From Opitutaceae bacterium (GTDB taxonomy: Bacteria > Verrucomicrobiota > Verrucomicrobiia > Opitutales > Opitutaceae), in NCBI GenBank assembly GCA_015075305.1, contig JABTUS010000004.1, positions 124,001 to 188,000 of the forward strand: a DNA stretch of 64,000 nucleotides. The letters are read 5' to 3'. A program made the position numbers and the translations under genes. Shown piece after piece: positions 16,870-24,208 of the stretch. The notes below the pieces were generated by a model. That model saw only the letters and a program-made list of their open reading frames with translations, searched no databases and had not been told where the DNA came from. Each line of letters opens with the position of its first letter. The first letter of the stretch is position 1.

Positions 16870-18033
16870 TTATCGCAGCAGGACCTGCCATTGGTTCTCG
16901 CGGGCGGATCGCGCGGCCTTGAGCGAGCCGAGGGCAACGTACCGCTTGTAGTCCTGGCCGGCGAGTTTGACCCGGGGCGATTCGTATCCGTCGTCGGCGA
17001 GTCTCTGCTGAAGGACCGTGTCGATTCCCTTCAACTGCGATCCACCACCCGTGATCACGATGTTCTGAAGCAGGGTCACCACGCTGTCCGAGGACGCGCG
17101 AGATATGAGCGTCACGAGGGCGGGGTAAATTCGATCGACAAGGCTGTTTGCGGAGCGTCCGAGAACGTCGCCGAGTTCCAGCACATGGGCCTTGCCGGCG
17201 AGAATGACGCGCACATCGATGGGTTTGCGAATCGGTCCGACATACGAGTGGGCTTCTTTGATTTCGCGAATCTTTGTGCGCGACAGCCCGTTGTTGGGAT
17301 AGGTGCGATTGAGCTCCGTCTCGATTATTGAGTCGATCGCATCGCCTGCGAAGCGAATTGAGATTTGGTCGTCCGCGTTGGGAAAGTACCCCTGCACCAG
17401 ACACAGGTCGCTTGTGCCGCCGCCGATGTCGACAAACAGGGAGTTGGTCACCGGATCGACATAGCCGGGCTGACCGACCCGGGACTCATCTCGGTAGCCG
17501 AGCGCTGAAAGGAACGGTTCGGGGATGAGAATGATTCGGTCGAACGCGCCCATGGCGGCCTGCCGGATGTTTTCGCGGGAGGACTCATCCGCGTTGGCCG
17601 GAACACCAATGACCGCTCGGATTTCCGCGAGTCCCGAGGGATCCGCGAGGCTGCGGATGTGACGCAGGAAATCACGCGCGGCGGCCATGTGTGCAACGAC
17701 GCCTTCAGCAAGGGGAGGAATGACGGTCGCGTGGAGTGCGCTCTGGATGGCCTGGTCTCCGAAAAGAATGCGCGAGTTTCCGGAGATGATGCCATCGACA
17801 ATGCCGTCCTTCACGTATCCGACGACACTCGGGACCACCTTGCTGACGGCGATGTCGCCGGAGCCCGCCGCGCAGGCGAGGACGCAGGACTTGTTGGTTC
17901 CCAGGTCGAAGCCAACCAGGATCACCTTTCGATCGGCGATTTTCGCGGCAACGGGCTGGGAGGGACTGGGCGTTGATGGCGCGCCCGTGTTTGCGGGCGA
18001 TGCGACTGGACGTTCGGATGTGATGGTTGGCAT
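16870..18033 (-). CDS. MamK-like bacterial actin
   Basis: A 387-residue actin-superfamily ATPase. The phosphate-1 loop is ILVGFDLGTNKSCVL (38-52), phosphate-2 is SLFVDIGGGTSDLCLV (about 200-215), and the adenosine motif is IVITGGGSQLKGI. The first 35 residues are Pro/Ser/Ala-rich and probably disordered. The sequence is closer to MamK, the filament that aligns magnetosomes, than to MreB: no MreC/MreD genes are near and the VIGVPANADESSRENIRQAA segment is MamK-like. The upstream gene at 18080-18577 is a short unknown protein that may be its partner. No magnetosome genes are visible, so the role is probably filament formation for another purpose. Confidence 0.82.
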   Translation of the reverse strand: MPTITSERPVASPANTGAPSTPSPSQPVAAKIADRKVILVGFDLGTNKSCVLACAAGSGDIAVSKVVPSVVGYVKDGIVDGIISGNSRILFGDQAIQSALHATVIPPLAEGVVAHMAAARDFLRHIRSLADPSGLAEIRAVIGVPANADESSRENIRQAAMGAFDRIILIPEPFLSALGYRDESRVGQPGYVDPVTNSLFVDIGGGTSDLCLVQGYFPNADDQISIRFAGDAIDSIIETELNRTYPNNGLSRTKIREIKEAHSYVGPIRKPIDVRVILAGKAHVLELGDVLGRSANSLVDRIYPALVTLISRASSDSVVTLLQNIVITGGGSQLKGIDTVLQQRLADDGYESPRVKLAGQDYKRYVALGSLKAARSARENQWQVLLR

Positions 18034-18079
18034 AGAAAGAGCGTGGTTGATGGATGAAAGAAGCGGCGGGTGCCGAGTG

Positions 18080-18577
18080 TCAGTTGACCCTTGCGGTGCG
18101 AGAGTAGGGGGATTCCTGAGTCAGCATTTCATCCAGCAGATCGGCGATCGCGGGCGCGCTCCGGCTGCGCGGACGCTGGCAGTTGGCGGGCGCTTCGGCA
18201 TCGGAGTTCGCCCCGCGGGGCCCCGGCTTGTGTAGTGGATTATTGGATGCGCGTGGCGTGGACCCGGCGTGGGAAGCGCCATGAGGCCGGTCCGCGAGAA
18301 AGCCCGCGGGAGATGACAGGTCTGTGAGAAGCCCGGCGAGAACGACCGCGTCGGCGACGCGTTCGCGCTCGCGCGTGAAAAGGCCGGACACGCCGGCCTC
18401 CGGCAGAAAGCCGGGACCGAATTGAATTCGGATTCGTTCGATGGCCTTTGAGAATTCGCCAGCCTGAATTGCCGATGCCTCGGTGGAGCAGCCCCGGGCT
18501 TCAAGCAGGCAGATCCTCCTGCAGAGCGAGGCAAGCGCCGCAACGGCGGATTCCCTATCCATTTCAAGTTGAGTCAT
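18080..18577 (-). CDS. Short protein encoded upstream of the MamK-like actin
   Basis: A 165-residue protein of unknown family. The first 80 residues look helical (RESAVAALASLCRRICLLEA; EFSKAIERIRIQFG; RERERVADAVVLAGLLTDL). The next 55 are rich in Pro, Ser, Ala and Arg and probably disordered. A final predicted helix APAIADLLDEMLTQE ends the chain. It is on the same strand and 46 bp upstream of the actin gene, which suggests one operon. A filament adaptor or anchor is a reasonable guess from position only. Confidence 0.6.
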   Translation of the reverse strand: MTQLEMDRESAVAALASLCRRICLLEARGCSTEASAIQAGEFSKAIERIRIQFGPGFLPEAGVSGLFTRERERVADAVVLAGLLTDLSSPAGFLADRPHGASHAGSTPRASNNPLHKPGPRGANSDAEAPANCQRPRSRSAPAIADLLDEMLTQESPYSRTARVN

Positions 18578-18664
18578 GCGACGGCGTTCAAGGCGGAGAT
18601 GCCGGCGCGGTAGACCCGGGATCTTCGGATCAGTTCACGCGAAGAGCACGAATCCCGTCGGGCT

Positions 18665-18697
18665 CATCGCGATGTCCGGCCGGCCCGATGCGCGATG
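18665..18697. repeat. Inverted repeat upstream of the actin operon
   Basis: CATCGCG (18665-18671) and CGCGATG (18691-18697) flank 19 bases containing the palindrome CCGGCCGG. It lies 88-120 bp upstream of the ATG at 18577 and could be a regulatory site. No other copy was noticed. Confidence 0.3.
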
Positions 18698-18750
18698 GCT
18701 GTGCATGACACCCGCAATCCTCCGGCAGCAAGTGATCGCTGCAACGGCAC

Positions 18751-18781
18751 AAAAAAAAGCGCAACCCTCAACGGGTTGCGC
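18751..18781 (-). terminator. Intrinsic terminator after rpmA
   Basis: Read on the minus strand, GCGCAACCC and GGGTTGCGC form a perfect 9-bp stem with a 5-base loop, followed by eight U residues. It lies 29 bp after the rpmA stop and ends the rplU-rpmA transcript. Confidence 0.92.
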
Positions 18782-18809
18782 TGAAAAGAGGCATGGAGCC
18801 TGGTAGCGC

Positions 18810-19049
18810 CTAGATGACGTTGACGAGGCGGTGTGCCTTGTCGAAGGAGACTGTGCCGTCCTTGAGGGCGAAGAGCGTCCAGTCGCGGCCTATGCCGACG
18901 TTCTTGCCGGCATGGAGTTTGGATCCGCACTGGCGAACGATGATGTTGCCTGCGAGAACGGACTGACCGCCAAATTTCTTCACACCGAGGCGCTGGGAGT
19001 GACTGTCACGCCCGTTGCTTGATGTTCCCTGACCTTTCTTGTGTGCCAT
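18810..19049 (-). CDS. rpmA: Ribosomal protein bL27
   Basis: A 79-residue protein starting [19 protein letters not shown], the conserved L27 N-terminus that reaches the peptidyl-transferase centre. It continues with [24 protein letters not shown] and [12 protein letters not shown]. There is no N-terminal cleavable extension of the Firmicutes type. The start at 19049 is fixed by this motif; an upstream in-frame start at 19220 would run into rplU. The gene lies 19 bp after rplU and before a strong terminator. The common third gene, obgE, is not next to it. Confidence 0.96.
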   Translation of the reverse strand: MAHKKGQGTSSNGRDSHSQRLGVKKFGGQSVLAGNIIVRQCGSKLHAGKNVGIGRDWTLFALKDGTVSFDKAHRLVNVI

Positions 19050-19068
19050 GACGTTGGATCCTTTTTGA

Positions 19069-19383
19069 TTAGAGGGAGATGGAATCGATCTTGATGACCG
19101 AGAGTTCCTGGCGGTGGCCCTGCTTGCGCTCGTAGCCCTTCCGCTTGTTCTTCTTGAAAACAACGATCTTCCTGCCGCGCTTGTTTTCCAAGATGGTGGC
19201 GGTGACGGATGCACCGGCAAGCGTCGGCGTGCCGACCCTGAAAGATTCGCCTTCGCCGGTGGCCAGCACGTCCTTGATCGTGACCGTGTTGCCTTTTTCC
19301 GTATTCGGAAAGCGGTGCACGGTCAGGATATCGCCTTCTGTGACGACGTACTGCTGGCCTTGGGTTTTGATCGTGGCTTTCAT
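19069..19383 (-). CDS. rplU: Ribosomal protein bL21
   Basis: A 104-residue protein with the L21 pattern: [20 protein letters not shown] at the start, a central [15 protein letters not shown], and the C-terminal [20 protein letters not shown], matching the family signature KRRKGYRRRQGHRQ. It binds 23S rRNA. The start at 19383 was chosen over 19422 because it matches the family N-terminus. It is first in the rplU-rpmA operon. The 121-bp gap before it must hold the promoter. Confidence 0.96.
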   Translation of the reverse strand: MKATIKTQGQQYVVTEGDILTVHRFPNTEKGNTVTIKDVLATGEGESFRVGTPTLAGASVTATILENKRGRKIVVFKKNKRKGYERKQGHRQELSVIKIDSISL

Positions 19384-19504
19384 AAAATAAACCGCGGAAT
19401 AAGTGGCTTTTGACGACGGCAAGCAAGGAGATATTTGCCGAAGTCAGCCCGCCCGGCGAAATGCCCGGTGCGAGGCGGCCTGTAACTCGCCGCTTTCCAG
19501 TGGA

Positions 19505-20209
19505 TCAGGGTTTTCCGGGTGCAACAGGCGGTCGGCTGGCTGCTTCATTTTTGGCTTTGATTACCGCATTTTCAGCCAAGATGTCCATATTTTGCATTTC
19601 TATGTCCTGATAGTAGTGCTGGCGACGCTTGTAATCGGAGGGCAGGATATCGCGAACCAGCAGAGCCTTTTGGGCTTCGAGCTCGATTGCCTGTTGCTTG
19701 CGAAGATTGGCGAGGCGGGCGGCTTCGCGTTCGGCGGCCTCGCGGCTCTTGCGTTCGGCTTCCTGCAGCCTTGCGAGGGCCGCGGTCCTTTCCCGCTCAG
19801 CAATCTCCGCTTCCCTTTCGCGCTGTTCAGCCAACCGCCGGGCCTCTCCGGTGGCTGCTTCGCGCTCCCGAGCGAGGCGTTCGCGCATTGCCGCTGCTTC
19901 GCGGGCGGCTTCTTCAGCGGCGGTGCGCGCGGCGGCGGTGGCGGCCTGTGCGGCTTGGAGGCGGGCGAGTTCCTTTTCGGCGGCCTCGGCATCCTGTTGC
20001 GCCTTGAGGGCGGCCAGTCGGTGCGCCTCGGCCTCCGCACGGGTCCTGCGGGCGGCGTCCGCAGCAAGATCCGCGGCGGCTGTCTTCCTTGCGGCCGCGG
20101 CTCGCGCATCCCTGTCCCGTTGGACGCCCTCCCGGTACCACTTGTATCCGAAAAATGCGGCGACCAGGGCCAATGCGGCGATGATGGAGAGTGCGACGGA
20201 TTTGCTCAT
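19505..20209 (-). CDS. Membrane-anchored coiled-coil protein, TolA-like
   Basis: A 234-residue protein with an N-terminal membrane anchor (VALSIIAALALVAAFFGYKWY, residues 4-24), then a region of about 150 residues made almost only of Ala, Glu, Arg, Lys and Leu, with heptad spacing and repeated AEREREA-like units. It resembles the rod domain of TolA or other periplasmic coiled coils, but no TolA C-terminal domain is present. The C-terminal 50 residues (KALLVRDILPSDYKRRQHYY and onward) are different and more conserved in character. Low complexity makes homology claims unsafe. It may span the periplasm. Confidence 0.7.
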   Translation of the reverse strand: MSKSVALSIIAALALVAAFFGYKWYREGVQRDRDARAAAARKTAAADLAADAARRTRAEAEAHRLAALKAQQDAEAAEKELARLQAAQAATAAARTAAEEAAREAAAMRERLAREREAATGEARRLAEQREREAEIAERERTAALARLQEAERKSREAAEREAARLANLRKQQAIELEAQKALLVRDILPSDYKRRQHYYQDIEMQNMDILAENAVIKAKNEAASRPPVAPGKP

Positions 20210-20360
20210 GGTGACAAGGGGAGCGATGATTTCCCTGCCGGATGGCCGGAATGGATATCCGTTGGCCAGGGATTGAATGCAAACCCCGGGTCAAGGCAAT
20301 CCCGCGGCGGGGAATGCCATCGAATTTTCAAGCTACCGTGTCGGTCCGGCTTTGGAAGGG

Positions 20361-21764
20361 TCAGTGCTGGCGCTTGGGCTGGGGGCGATAAAACACGTAG
20401 TTCGTCAGGAAGCTCAGCCCGAAAATGCCGCTCAGCGTGCGGATGTTCCGCATGGCGCCGACGACGCTTGGCAGTGAACTTGCGGACGGTTCCCTGACCC
20501 TCAGAAGAAATATTGCGCCCGCCAGTGCAACCACCGGCTGCACGACGAAGCAGAGGTGATAGACGAGCAGCGGGTCGTTGAGCGTCCTCAAGCCATGTCC
20601 CAGGATCTGCCCGCCAAGGATGGGTGCGATGGCAGCGACGAGGGATGTGACCGCGAGGTTGACTCCGATCGCGAGCGATTTTGCGGGAATGGGCAGGAGT
20701 TTGAGGAGCATGGTGAACTGCCCGAGGATGAATCCCGCGCTGGTCATGCCGCCCCACGTCCAGAGCGGGTAGAGAATGTTGCGGTTGCTGACATCGAGGA
20801 AACACCAGGTGATGTTTGCCAACTGCCACAGTATCAGGGAAAGGGTCATCACCGCCTTGTTGCCATGGCGGTCGAGCATCTGTCCCCAGGCTCGCAGCGA
20901 AAGTGCACCCCCGAGAGCCGAGAGGGTGGAAAGCATGCCGACCTCGAACGCGGACATTTCTAGCTGTTCGAACATGAAGACGTGGTAAAACGGGCCGAAG
21001 GAGTTGGCGGCAAAGGACCAGATGGCTCCGAATCCGATGAAGGCCAGAAGGGACTTCGAGCGCATGATAAGCGCGAGCTGTTCCTTGAACGAGAGCGTCC
21101 CCTTTGGACGGGGGGCCTCCAGATTTGAGGATGGGGTGTCCCAGATCCACTTGAGGGAAAAGATTCGGAGGAAGACGGCCCCGACGATGATGGCTTGAAA
21201 GACGCGGATCGAGTAGGCCCAGTGGTCGAGAGCCCAGCCGGTGACCAGAAGGAACACGAGGGTCGACACGGACAGCAGACGGTTGCGCTGGCCAAAGTAT
21301 TTGCCACGGAGACGAGACGGCACCCATTCCTGGATCCATGAGTTCCAGGCAACTCCCGCGAGGGATGCGGCGAAACTTGAGGCAAAGTACCAGATCGCGA
21401 GCCATTGCCCCGACGTCACCGGATCGTTCACCGGCATATAGCCGAGAAGGACAACCAGTGCGCCCCACGCCAGCATGTGAAAGCAGGCGGGAAGAAATGC
21501 CTGAACCTTCGTGGAAAGTCTTCGCGCAAGAAAGGGAGTCACGAAAACCTGCAGGAAGTTGCAGATGAACGGGAGGGCTGTGATGATACCAATGGTCGAC
21601 TTCGGCAGGTGCAGCACCTTGGTGTACAGCGCCGCGAGAAAGACATTCACCGGCAGGGACATGGTCACGATCGGCATTGCGACCAGTCCGTCGGCTGTGC
21701 ATAGAAGCAGCGCCCTCCTGAAGAGTTTCTTGTGCTGTGCTGTGGATTCTCGCCTGGAAGTCAC
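20361..21764 (-). CDS. MFS transporter
   Basis: A 467-residue polytopic membrane protein with about twelve hydrophobic spans in two groups of six. The loop between spans 2 and 3 and the segment VPSRLRGKYFGQRNRLLS fit major-facilitator patterns, as does RAWGQMLDRHGNKAVM in the second half. The reading frame begins with GTG at 21764; no ATG gives a full first span. The substrate is unknown, although similar transporters are often near sugar genes in this phylum. The 3-methyladenine glycosylase gene begins 29 bp away on the other strand, so both promoters share a very short region. Confidence 0.85.
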   Translation of the reverse strand: MTSRRESTAQHKKLFRRALLLCTADGLVAMPIVTMSLPVNVFLAALYTKVLHLPKSTIGIITALPFICNFLQVFVTPFLARRLSTKVQAFLPACFHMLAWGALVVLLGYMPVNDPVTSGQWLAIWYFASSFAASLAGVAWNSWIQEWVPSRLRGKYFGQRNRLLSVSTLVFLLVTGWALDHWAYSIRVFQAIIVGAVFLRIFSLKWIWDTPSSNLEAPRPKGTLSFKEQLALIMRSKSLLAFIGFGAIWSFAANSFGPFYHVFMFEQLEMSAFEVGMLSTLSALGGALSLRAWGQMLDRHGNKAVMTLSLILWQLANITWCFLDVSNRNILYPLWTWGGMTSAGFILGQFTMLLKLLPIPAKSLAIGVNLAVTSLVAAIAPILGGQILGHGLRTLNDPLLVYHLCFVVQPVVALAGAIFLLRVREPSASSLPSVVGAMRNIRTLSGIFGLSFLTNYVFYRPQPKRQH

Positions 21765-21793
21765 GTTGTGGTGATAGAGTCGAAGTTGAACAC

Positions 21794-22411
21794 ATGTCGC
21801 GAATCATTGAAGCAAAAGAAATCAGATCGAAAAAAACGGTTGATTTGGCCCGATGGCTTGTTGGCAAACAACTGGTCCGGAGGTCGGGCGACTGGGATCC
21901 TGAGTTGCGCCTGAGAATCACCGAAACGGAAGCCTATGATGGCGAACGCGATCTAGCGTGCCATGCCTCGAAGGGGCGCACGCCGCGCAGCGAGGTGCTG
22001 TATTTGCCTGGCGGTGTGTGGTACGTTTACCTCTGCTACGGAATCCATGAGATGCTCAACCTTGTGGCAGGTCCCGCCGACTGGCCCGCGGCTGTCCTCA
22101 TCCGGGGTGTGGAAGGAATCTCCGGGCCGGGCCGGATCACCCGCGCCCTGAATGTTGACCGCGGGCTCAATCGCGCCCCGGCGGAACCCTCGACCGGGCT
22201 TTGGCTTGAGGACGATGGGTTTGTGGCATCCCCCGCGAGGATCACGCGCACACCCCGGATTGGAGTCGACTACGCGGGACCGGTTTGGGCGGCGAAACCC
22301 TGGCGATTCGTCCTCACTCCCTATGCTGAATCCGTCAATCCCATCGAACGTGCTGCAACACGCGATCGATCGAAACATTCTCCAGCGCATCGCCGTCACG
22401 AAGGACGGTGA
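21794..22411 (+). CDS. 3-methyladenine DNA glycosylase (AAG/MPG family)
   Basis: A 205-residue base-excision repair enzyme that removes alkylated purines. It shows the catalytic ITETEAYDGERDLACHA segment, with Glu46 as likely general base, and the intercalating region GGVWYVYLCYGIHEMLNLV, with the Tyr residues typical of the family. PAAVLIRGVEG and GPGRITRALNVDRGLN follow. The start at 21794 (MSRIIEAKEI) gives the normal family length. The last 25 residues are basic and unlike the family, and they are encoded antisense to the end of the glycosyltransferase gene (77-bp overlap). This suggests loss of an earlier stop codon. Confidence 0.92.
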   Translation: MSRIIEAKEIRSKKTVDLARWLVGKQLVRRSGDWDPELRLRITETEAYDGERDLACHASKGRTPRSEVLYLPGGVWYVYLCYGIHEMLNLVAGPADWPAAVLIRGVEGISGPGRITRALNVDRGLNRAPAEPSTGLWLEDDGFVASPARITRTPRIGVDYAGPVWAAKPWRFVLTPYAESVNPIERAATRDRSKHSPAHRRHEGR

Positions 22412-23237
22412 CATCCGGCGCGAACGGAGCCCAGACGGCGGGATCCGTCGGGCCGAAAAGCAGCACGCAGGGAGTGCCGCACGCGGCGGCAAGATGGGCG
22501 ATGCCCGTGTCGTGCCCGACAAAAAGCCGGCATGCGGCGATGGCGCAGGCGAGCAGTGGCAGCGGCCAGGTATCGGCAATCTGAATACGATCCGAGCCCA
22601 GCGTGGTCATCTCCGCGCGGACCGCATCCTCGGCTTCGCCCAGGATGACCAGGATGGGATCGGGGGCGAGGCGCTCAATCAGTTCAAGCCAGCGTGACGG
22701 AGGCCAGTTCTTCCTGGCGGATCCGCTTCCTGGGTGCACGGCGACCCTTCGCGCGTCCGGCATGAGCCGGCTGGCCGCTTCCCTGGCAAATCTGGCCGGG
22801 AGTGTCAGCCGGGCGTGCCGGGGAGGAGGCAGGTGAAGGGCCTCAAGCGGGGTGAAAAAGTGGGCGCATGCCGGACGGCTGATCACCTTGGAGCTGGATG
22901 CATGATAGCGCTGGCCGCCTCTCAAGGGAAAGCGCCGGGCGATTTCTCCATTGGGGTCCGGCCAGAAGTTGAGAACGATGTCGAACGATTCGAGCCATGA
23001 GCGAAACGCGGTCGAAAGCGGCCCGTCGGAGTAGAGCTCGGCCCACCGCAATTCGGACTGGTCATGGACTGCGCTTAATGTTCCGTCGAGCGCGGCCAGT
23101 TCGGCGGCCCGGGAGTTTCCAGCCAGATCGATGCGGGCGCCCGGCCAGCGTTTGCGCAGTGCCTTCAGCAGCGGCAGCGTGATGAGGAAATCCCCGAGCG
23201 CGCCTCCGCGCAGAACGAGAATCGACGAGACATTCAA
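22335..23237 (-). CDS. Glycosyltransferase family 9 (heptosyltransferase-like)
   Basis: A 300-residue GT-B enzyme. The N-terminus ILVLRGGALGDFLITLPLLKALRKRWPGA is the GT9 signature, and the C-terminal domain has HPGSGSARKNWPPSRW and VGHDTGIAHLAAACGTPCVLLFGPTDP. Family members add heptose or related sugars to lipopolysaccharide core. The only in-frame start is a TTG at 23237, whose bases overlap the stop codon of the upstream DUF3108 gene (TTGA), so translation is probably coupled. Its 3' end overlaps the convergent glycosylase gene. Confidence 0.9.
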   Translation of the reverse strand: MNVSSILVLRGGALGDFLITLPLLKALRKRWPGARIDLAGNSRAAELAALDGTLSAVHDQSELRWAELYSDGPLSTAFRSWLESFDIVLNFWPDPNGEIARRFPLRGGQRYHASSSKVISRPACAHFFTPLEALHLPPPRHARLTLPARFAREAASRLMPDARRVAVHPGSGSARKNWPPSRWLELIERLAPDPILVILGEAEDAVRAEMTTLGSDRIQIADTWPLPLLACAIAACRLFVGHDTGIAHLAAACGTPCVLLFGPTDPAVWAPFAPDVTVLRDGDALENVSIDRVLQHVRWD

Positions 23238-24031
23238 CGGTGGGCTTCCCGGACGGCCTCGGATACCGGGACTTCGTGTTCGGCGAGAACGAGGCGTGCG
23301 GAGCCGAAGCTCAGCTTGAGCTGCATCTGCACGGGCTGGGGGTGATCCGACTGTGACACCCAGACCCTGATTTCCCCACCGCGCTTGAAAACACCGCGCG
23401 GCGGCTCCGTTTCCATGCGGGGGGTCAGCCTCATGGTGTTGAAGACTCCCAGGGGGGATTTCACCTGCTCGAGCAGATCCGCTCGAATGACGACGGGATA
23501 GATGTCGCGACTGAAGTAGACGTCGACACTGCGGTGGTCGCCAAGTTTCGGATTCCAGTCACGCGTCTGGATGAGGGCGGTGATCAGGTCGACGGGGTCC
23601 GTTGCACCCAGCGCGAATTCCCGGTTGCGGTCCGGGTGAAGGAAGTCGGTGTGGGTGGCGATTCGACGATCGTAGTCGAAGAGCGTTTGAGTCCGCGTGT
23701 CCTTCGATCCGGATCCCTCCTCGCTGGCGGAGATGAGCCGTCCGGTCGCCATGTCGATCACGAGTTCGGACTGGTTGTCGAATCGATAGAAACCGCGAAT
23801 GATTCCGCGCGACGAGATGCGCGTCGTCACGTGCATGCGATCCGCACCGGCCGTCGTCTCCCGGCGGGCCTGGAGGACGATTTCGCCGGCGTTGGAAAAA
23901 ATTCCCCAGGTGATTTGAAAACGAAAGCGTTCTCCGTCCTTCAGGGCGGTGAATGGTCCGTTCGCCCGCAGCGCCGTGCTGCTGAAAAGCAGGGTCAGGC
24001 AGGCGAAGGCGACGTTTGGCATGCGGTGCAT
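23234..24031 (-). CDS. DUF3108 domain exported protein
   Basis: A 265-residue protein with a signal peptide (MHRMPNVAFACLTLLFSSTALRANG). The body fits DUF3108: GERFRFQITWGIFSNAGEIVLQA, a SRGIIRGFYRFDNQSEL segment, and a FDYDRRIATHTDF repeat of the beta-barrel-like fold. Such proteins are periplasmic and of unknown function, often beside lipopolysaccharide genes, as here with the GT9 gene coupled through a TTGA overlap. A start at 24022 is also possible. A 73-nt nested inverted repeat (24033-24105) ends one base before the ATG at 24031 and would fold in its mRNA leader. Confidence 0.82.
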   Translation of the reverse strand: MHRMPNVAFACLTLLFSSTALRANGPFTALKDGERFRFQITWGIFSNAGEIVLQARRETTAGADRMHVTTRISSRGIIRGFYRFDNQSELVIDMATGRLISASEEGSGSKDTRTQTLFDYDRRIATHTDFLHPDRNREFALGATDPVDLITALIQTRDWNPKLGDHRSVDVYFSRDIYPVVIRADLLEQVKSPLGVFNTMRLTPRMETEPPRGVFKRGGEIRVWVSQSDHPQPVQMQLKLSFGSARLVLAEHEVPVSEAVREAHR

Positions 24032-24032
24032 T

Positions 24033-24105
24033 GGGAACAAGGGGGAGGGAGCCGCGGATTCGAGCAAACTGAAAGTTTGAACCGCATGCGCCCTGCCTTG
24101 TTCCC
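24033..24105 (-). promoter_or_regulatory. Nested inverted repeat in the leader of the DUF3108-GT9 operon
   Basis: Outer arms GGGAACAAGG (24033-24042) and CCTTGTTCCC (24096-24105) are a perfect 10-bp match. Inside, GGG/CCC (24047-24049, 24091-24093), GCGG/CCGC (24054-24057, 24082-24085) and CAAACT/AGTTTG (24065-24070, 24074-24079) continue the pairing in register. As RNA of the minus strand it makes one long interrupted hairpin that stops one base before the start codon. I do not recognise it as a known riboswitch. Confidence 0.6.
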
Positions 24106-24208
24106 CGGCGCTTGCCTCCTGCGGGATGCCGCCATGAGTGGTGGAAACGGTTCAATGGGTCGCCGTTGACATGATCGCCCCGCCCGGGTGTGGTGGGCTT
24201 TTGTGTCC

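Noticed and set aside
16870-18033. MreB as the identity of the actin-like gene
   Set aside because: No mreC or mreD nearby, the N-terminal extension is unlike MreB, and internal motifs look closer to MamK; only a phylogeny would settle it.
19384-19504. Possible weak hairpin between the TolA-like gene and rplU
   Set aside because: Pairing is short and no T-run follows on the minus strand.
20206-21921. 571-codon open frame on the minus strand overlapping the MFS transporter
   Set aside because: It lies in another frame of the same strand as the transporter; its product is rich in Arg, Pro and His and lacks membrane segments.
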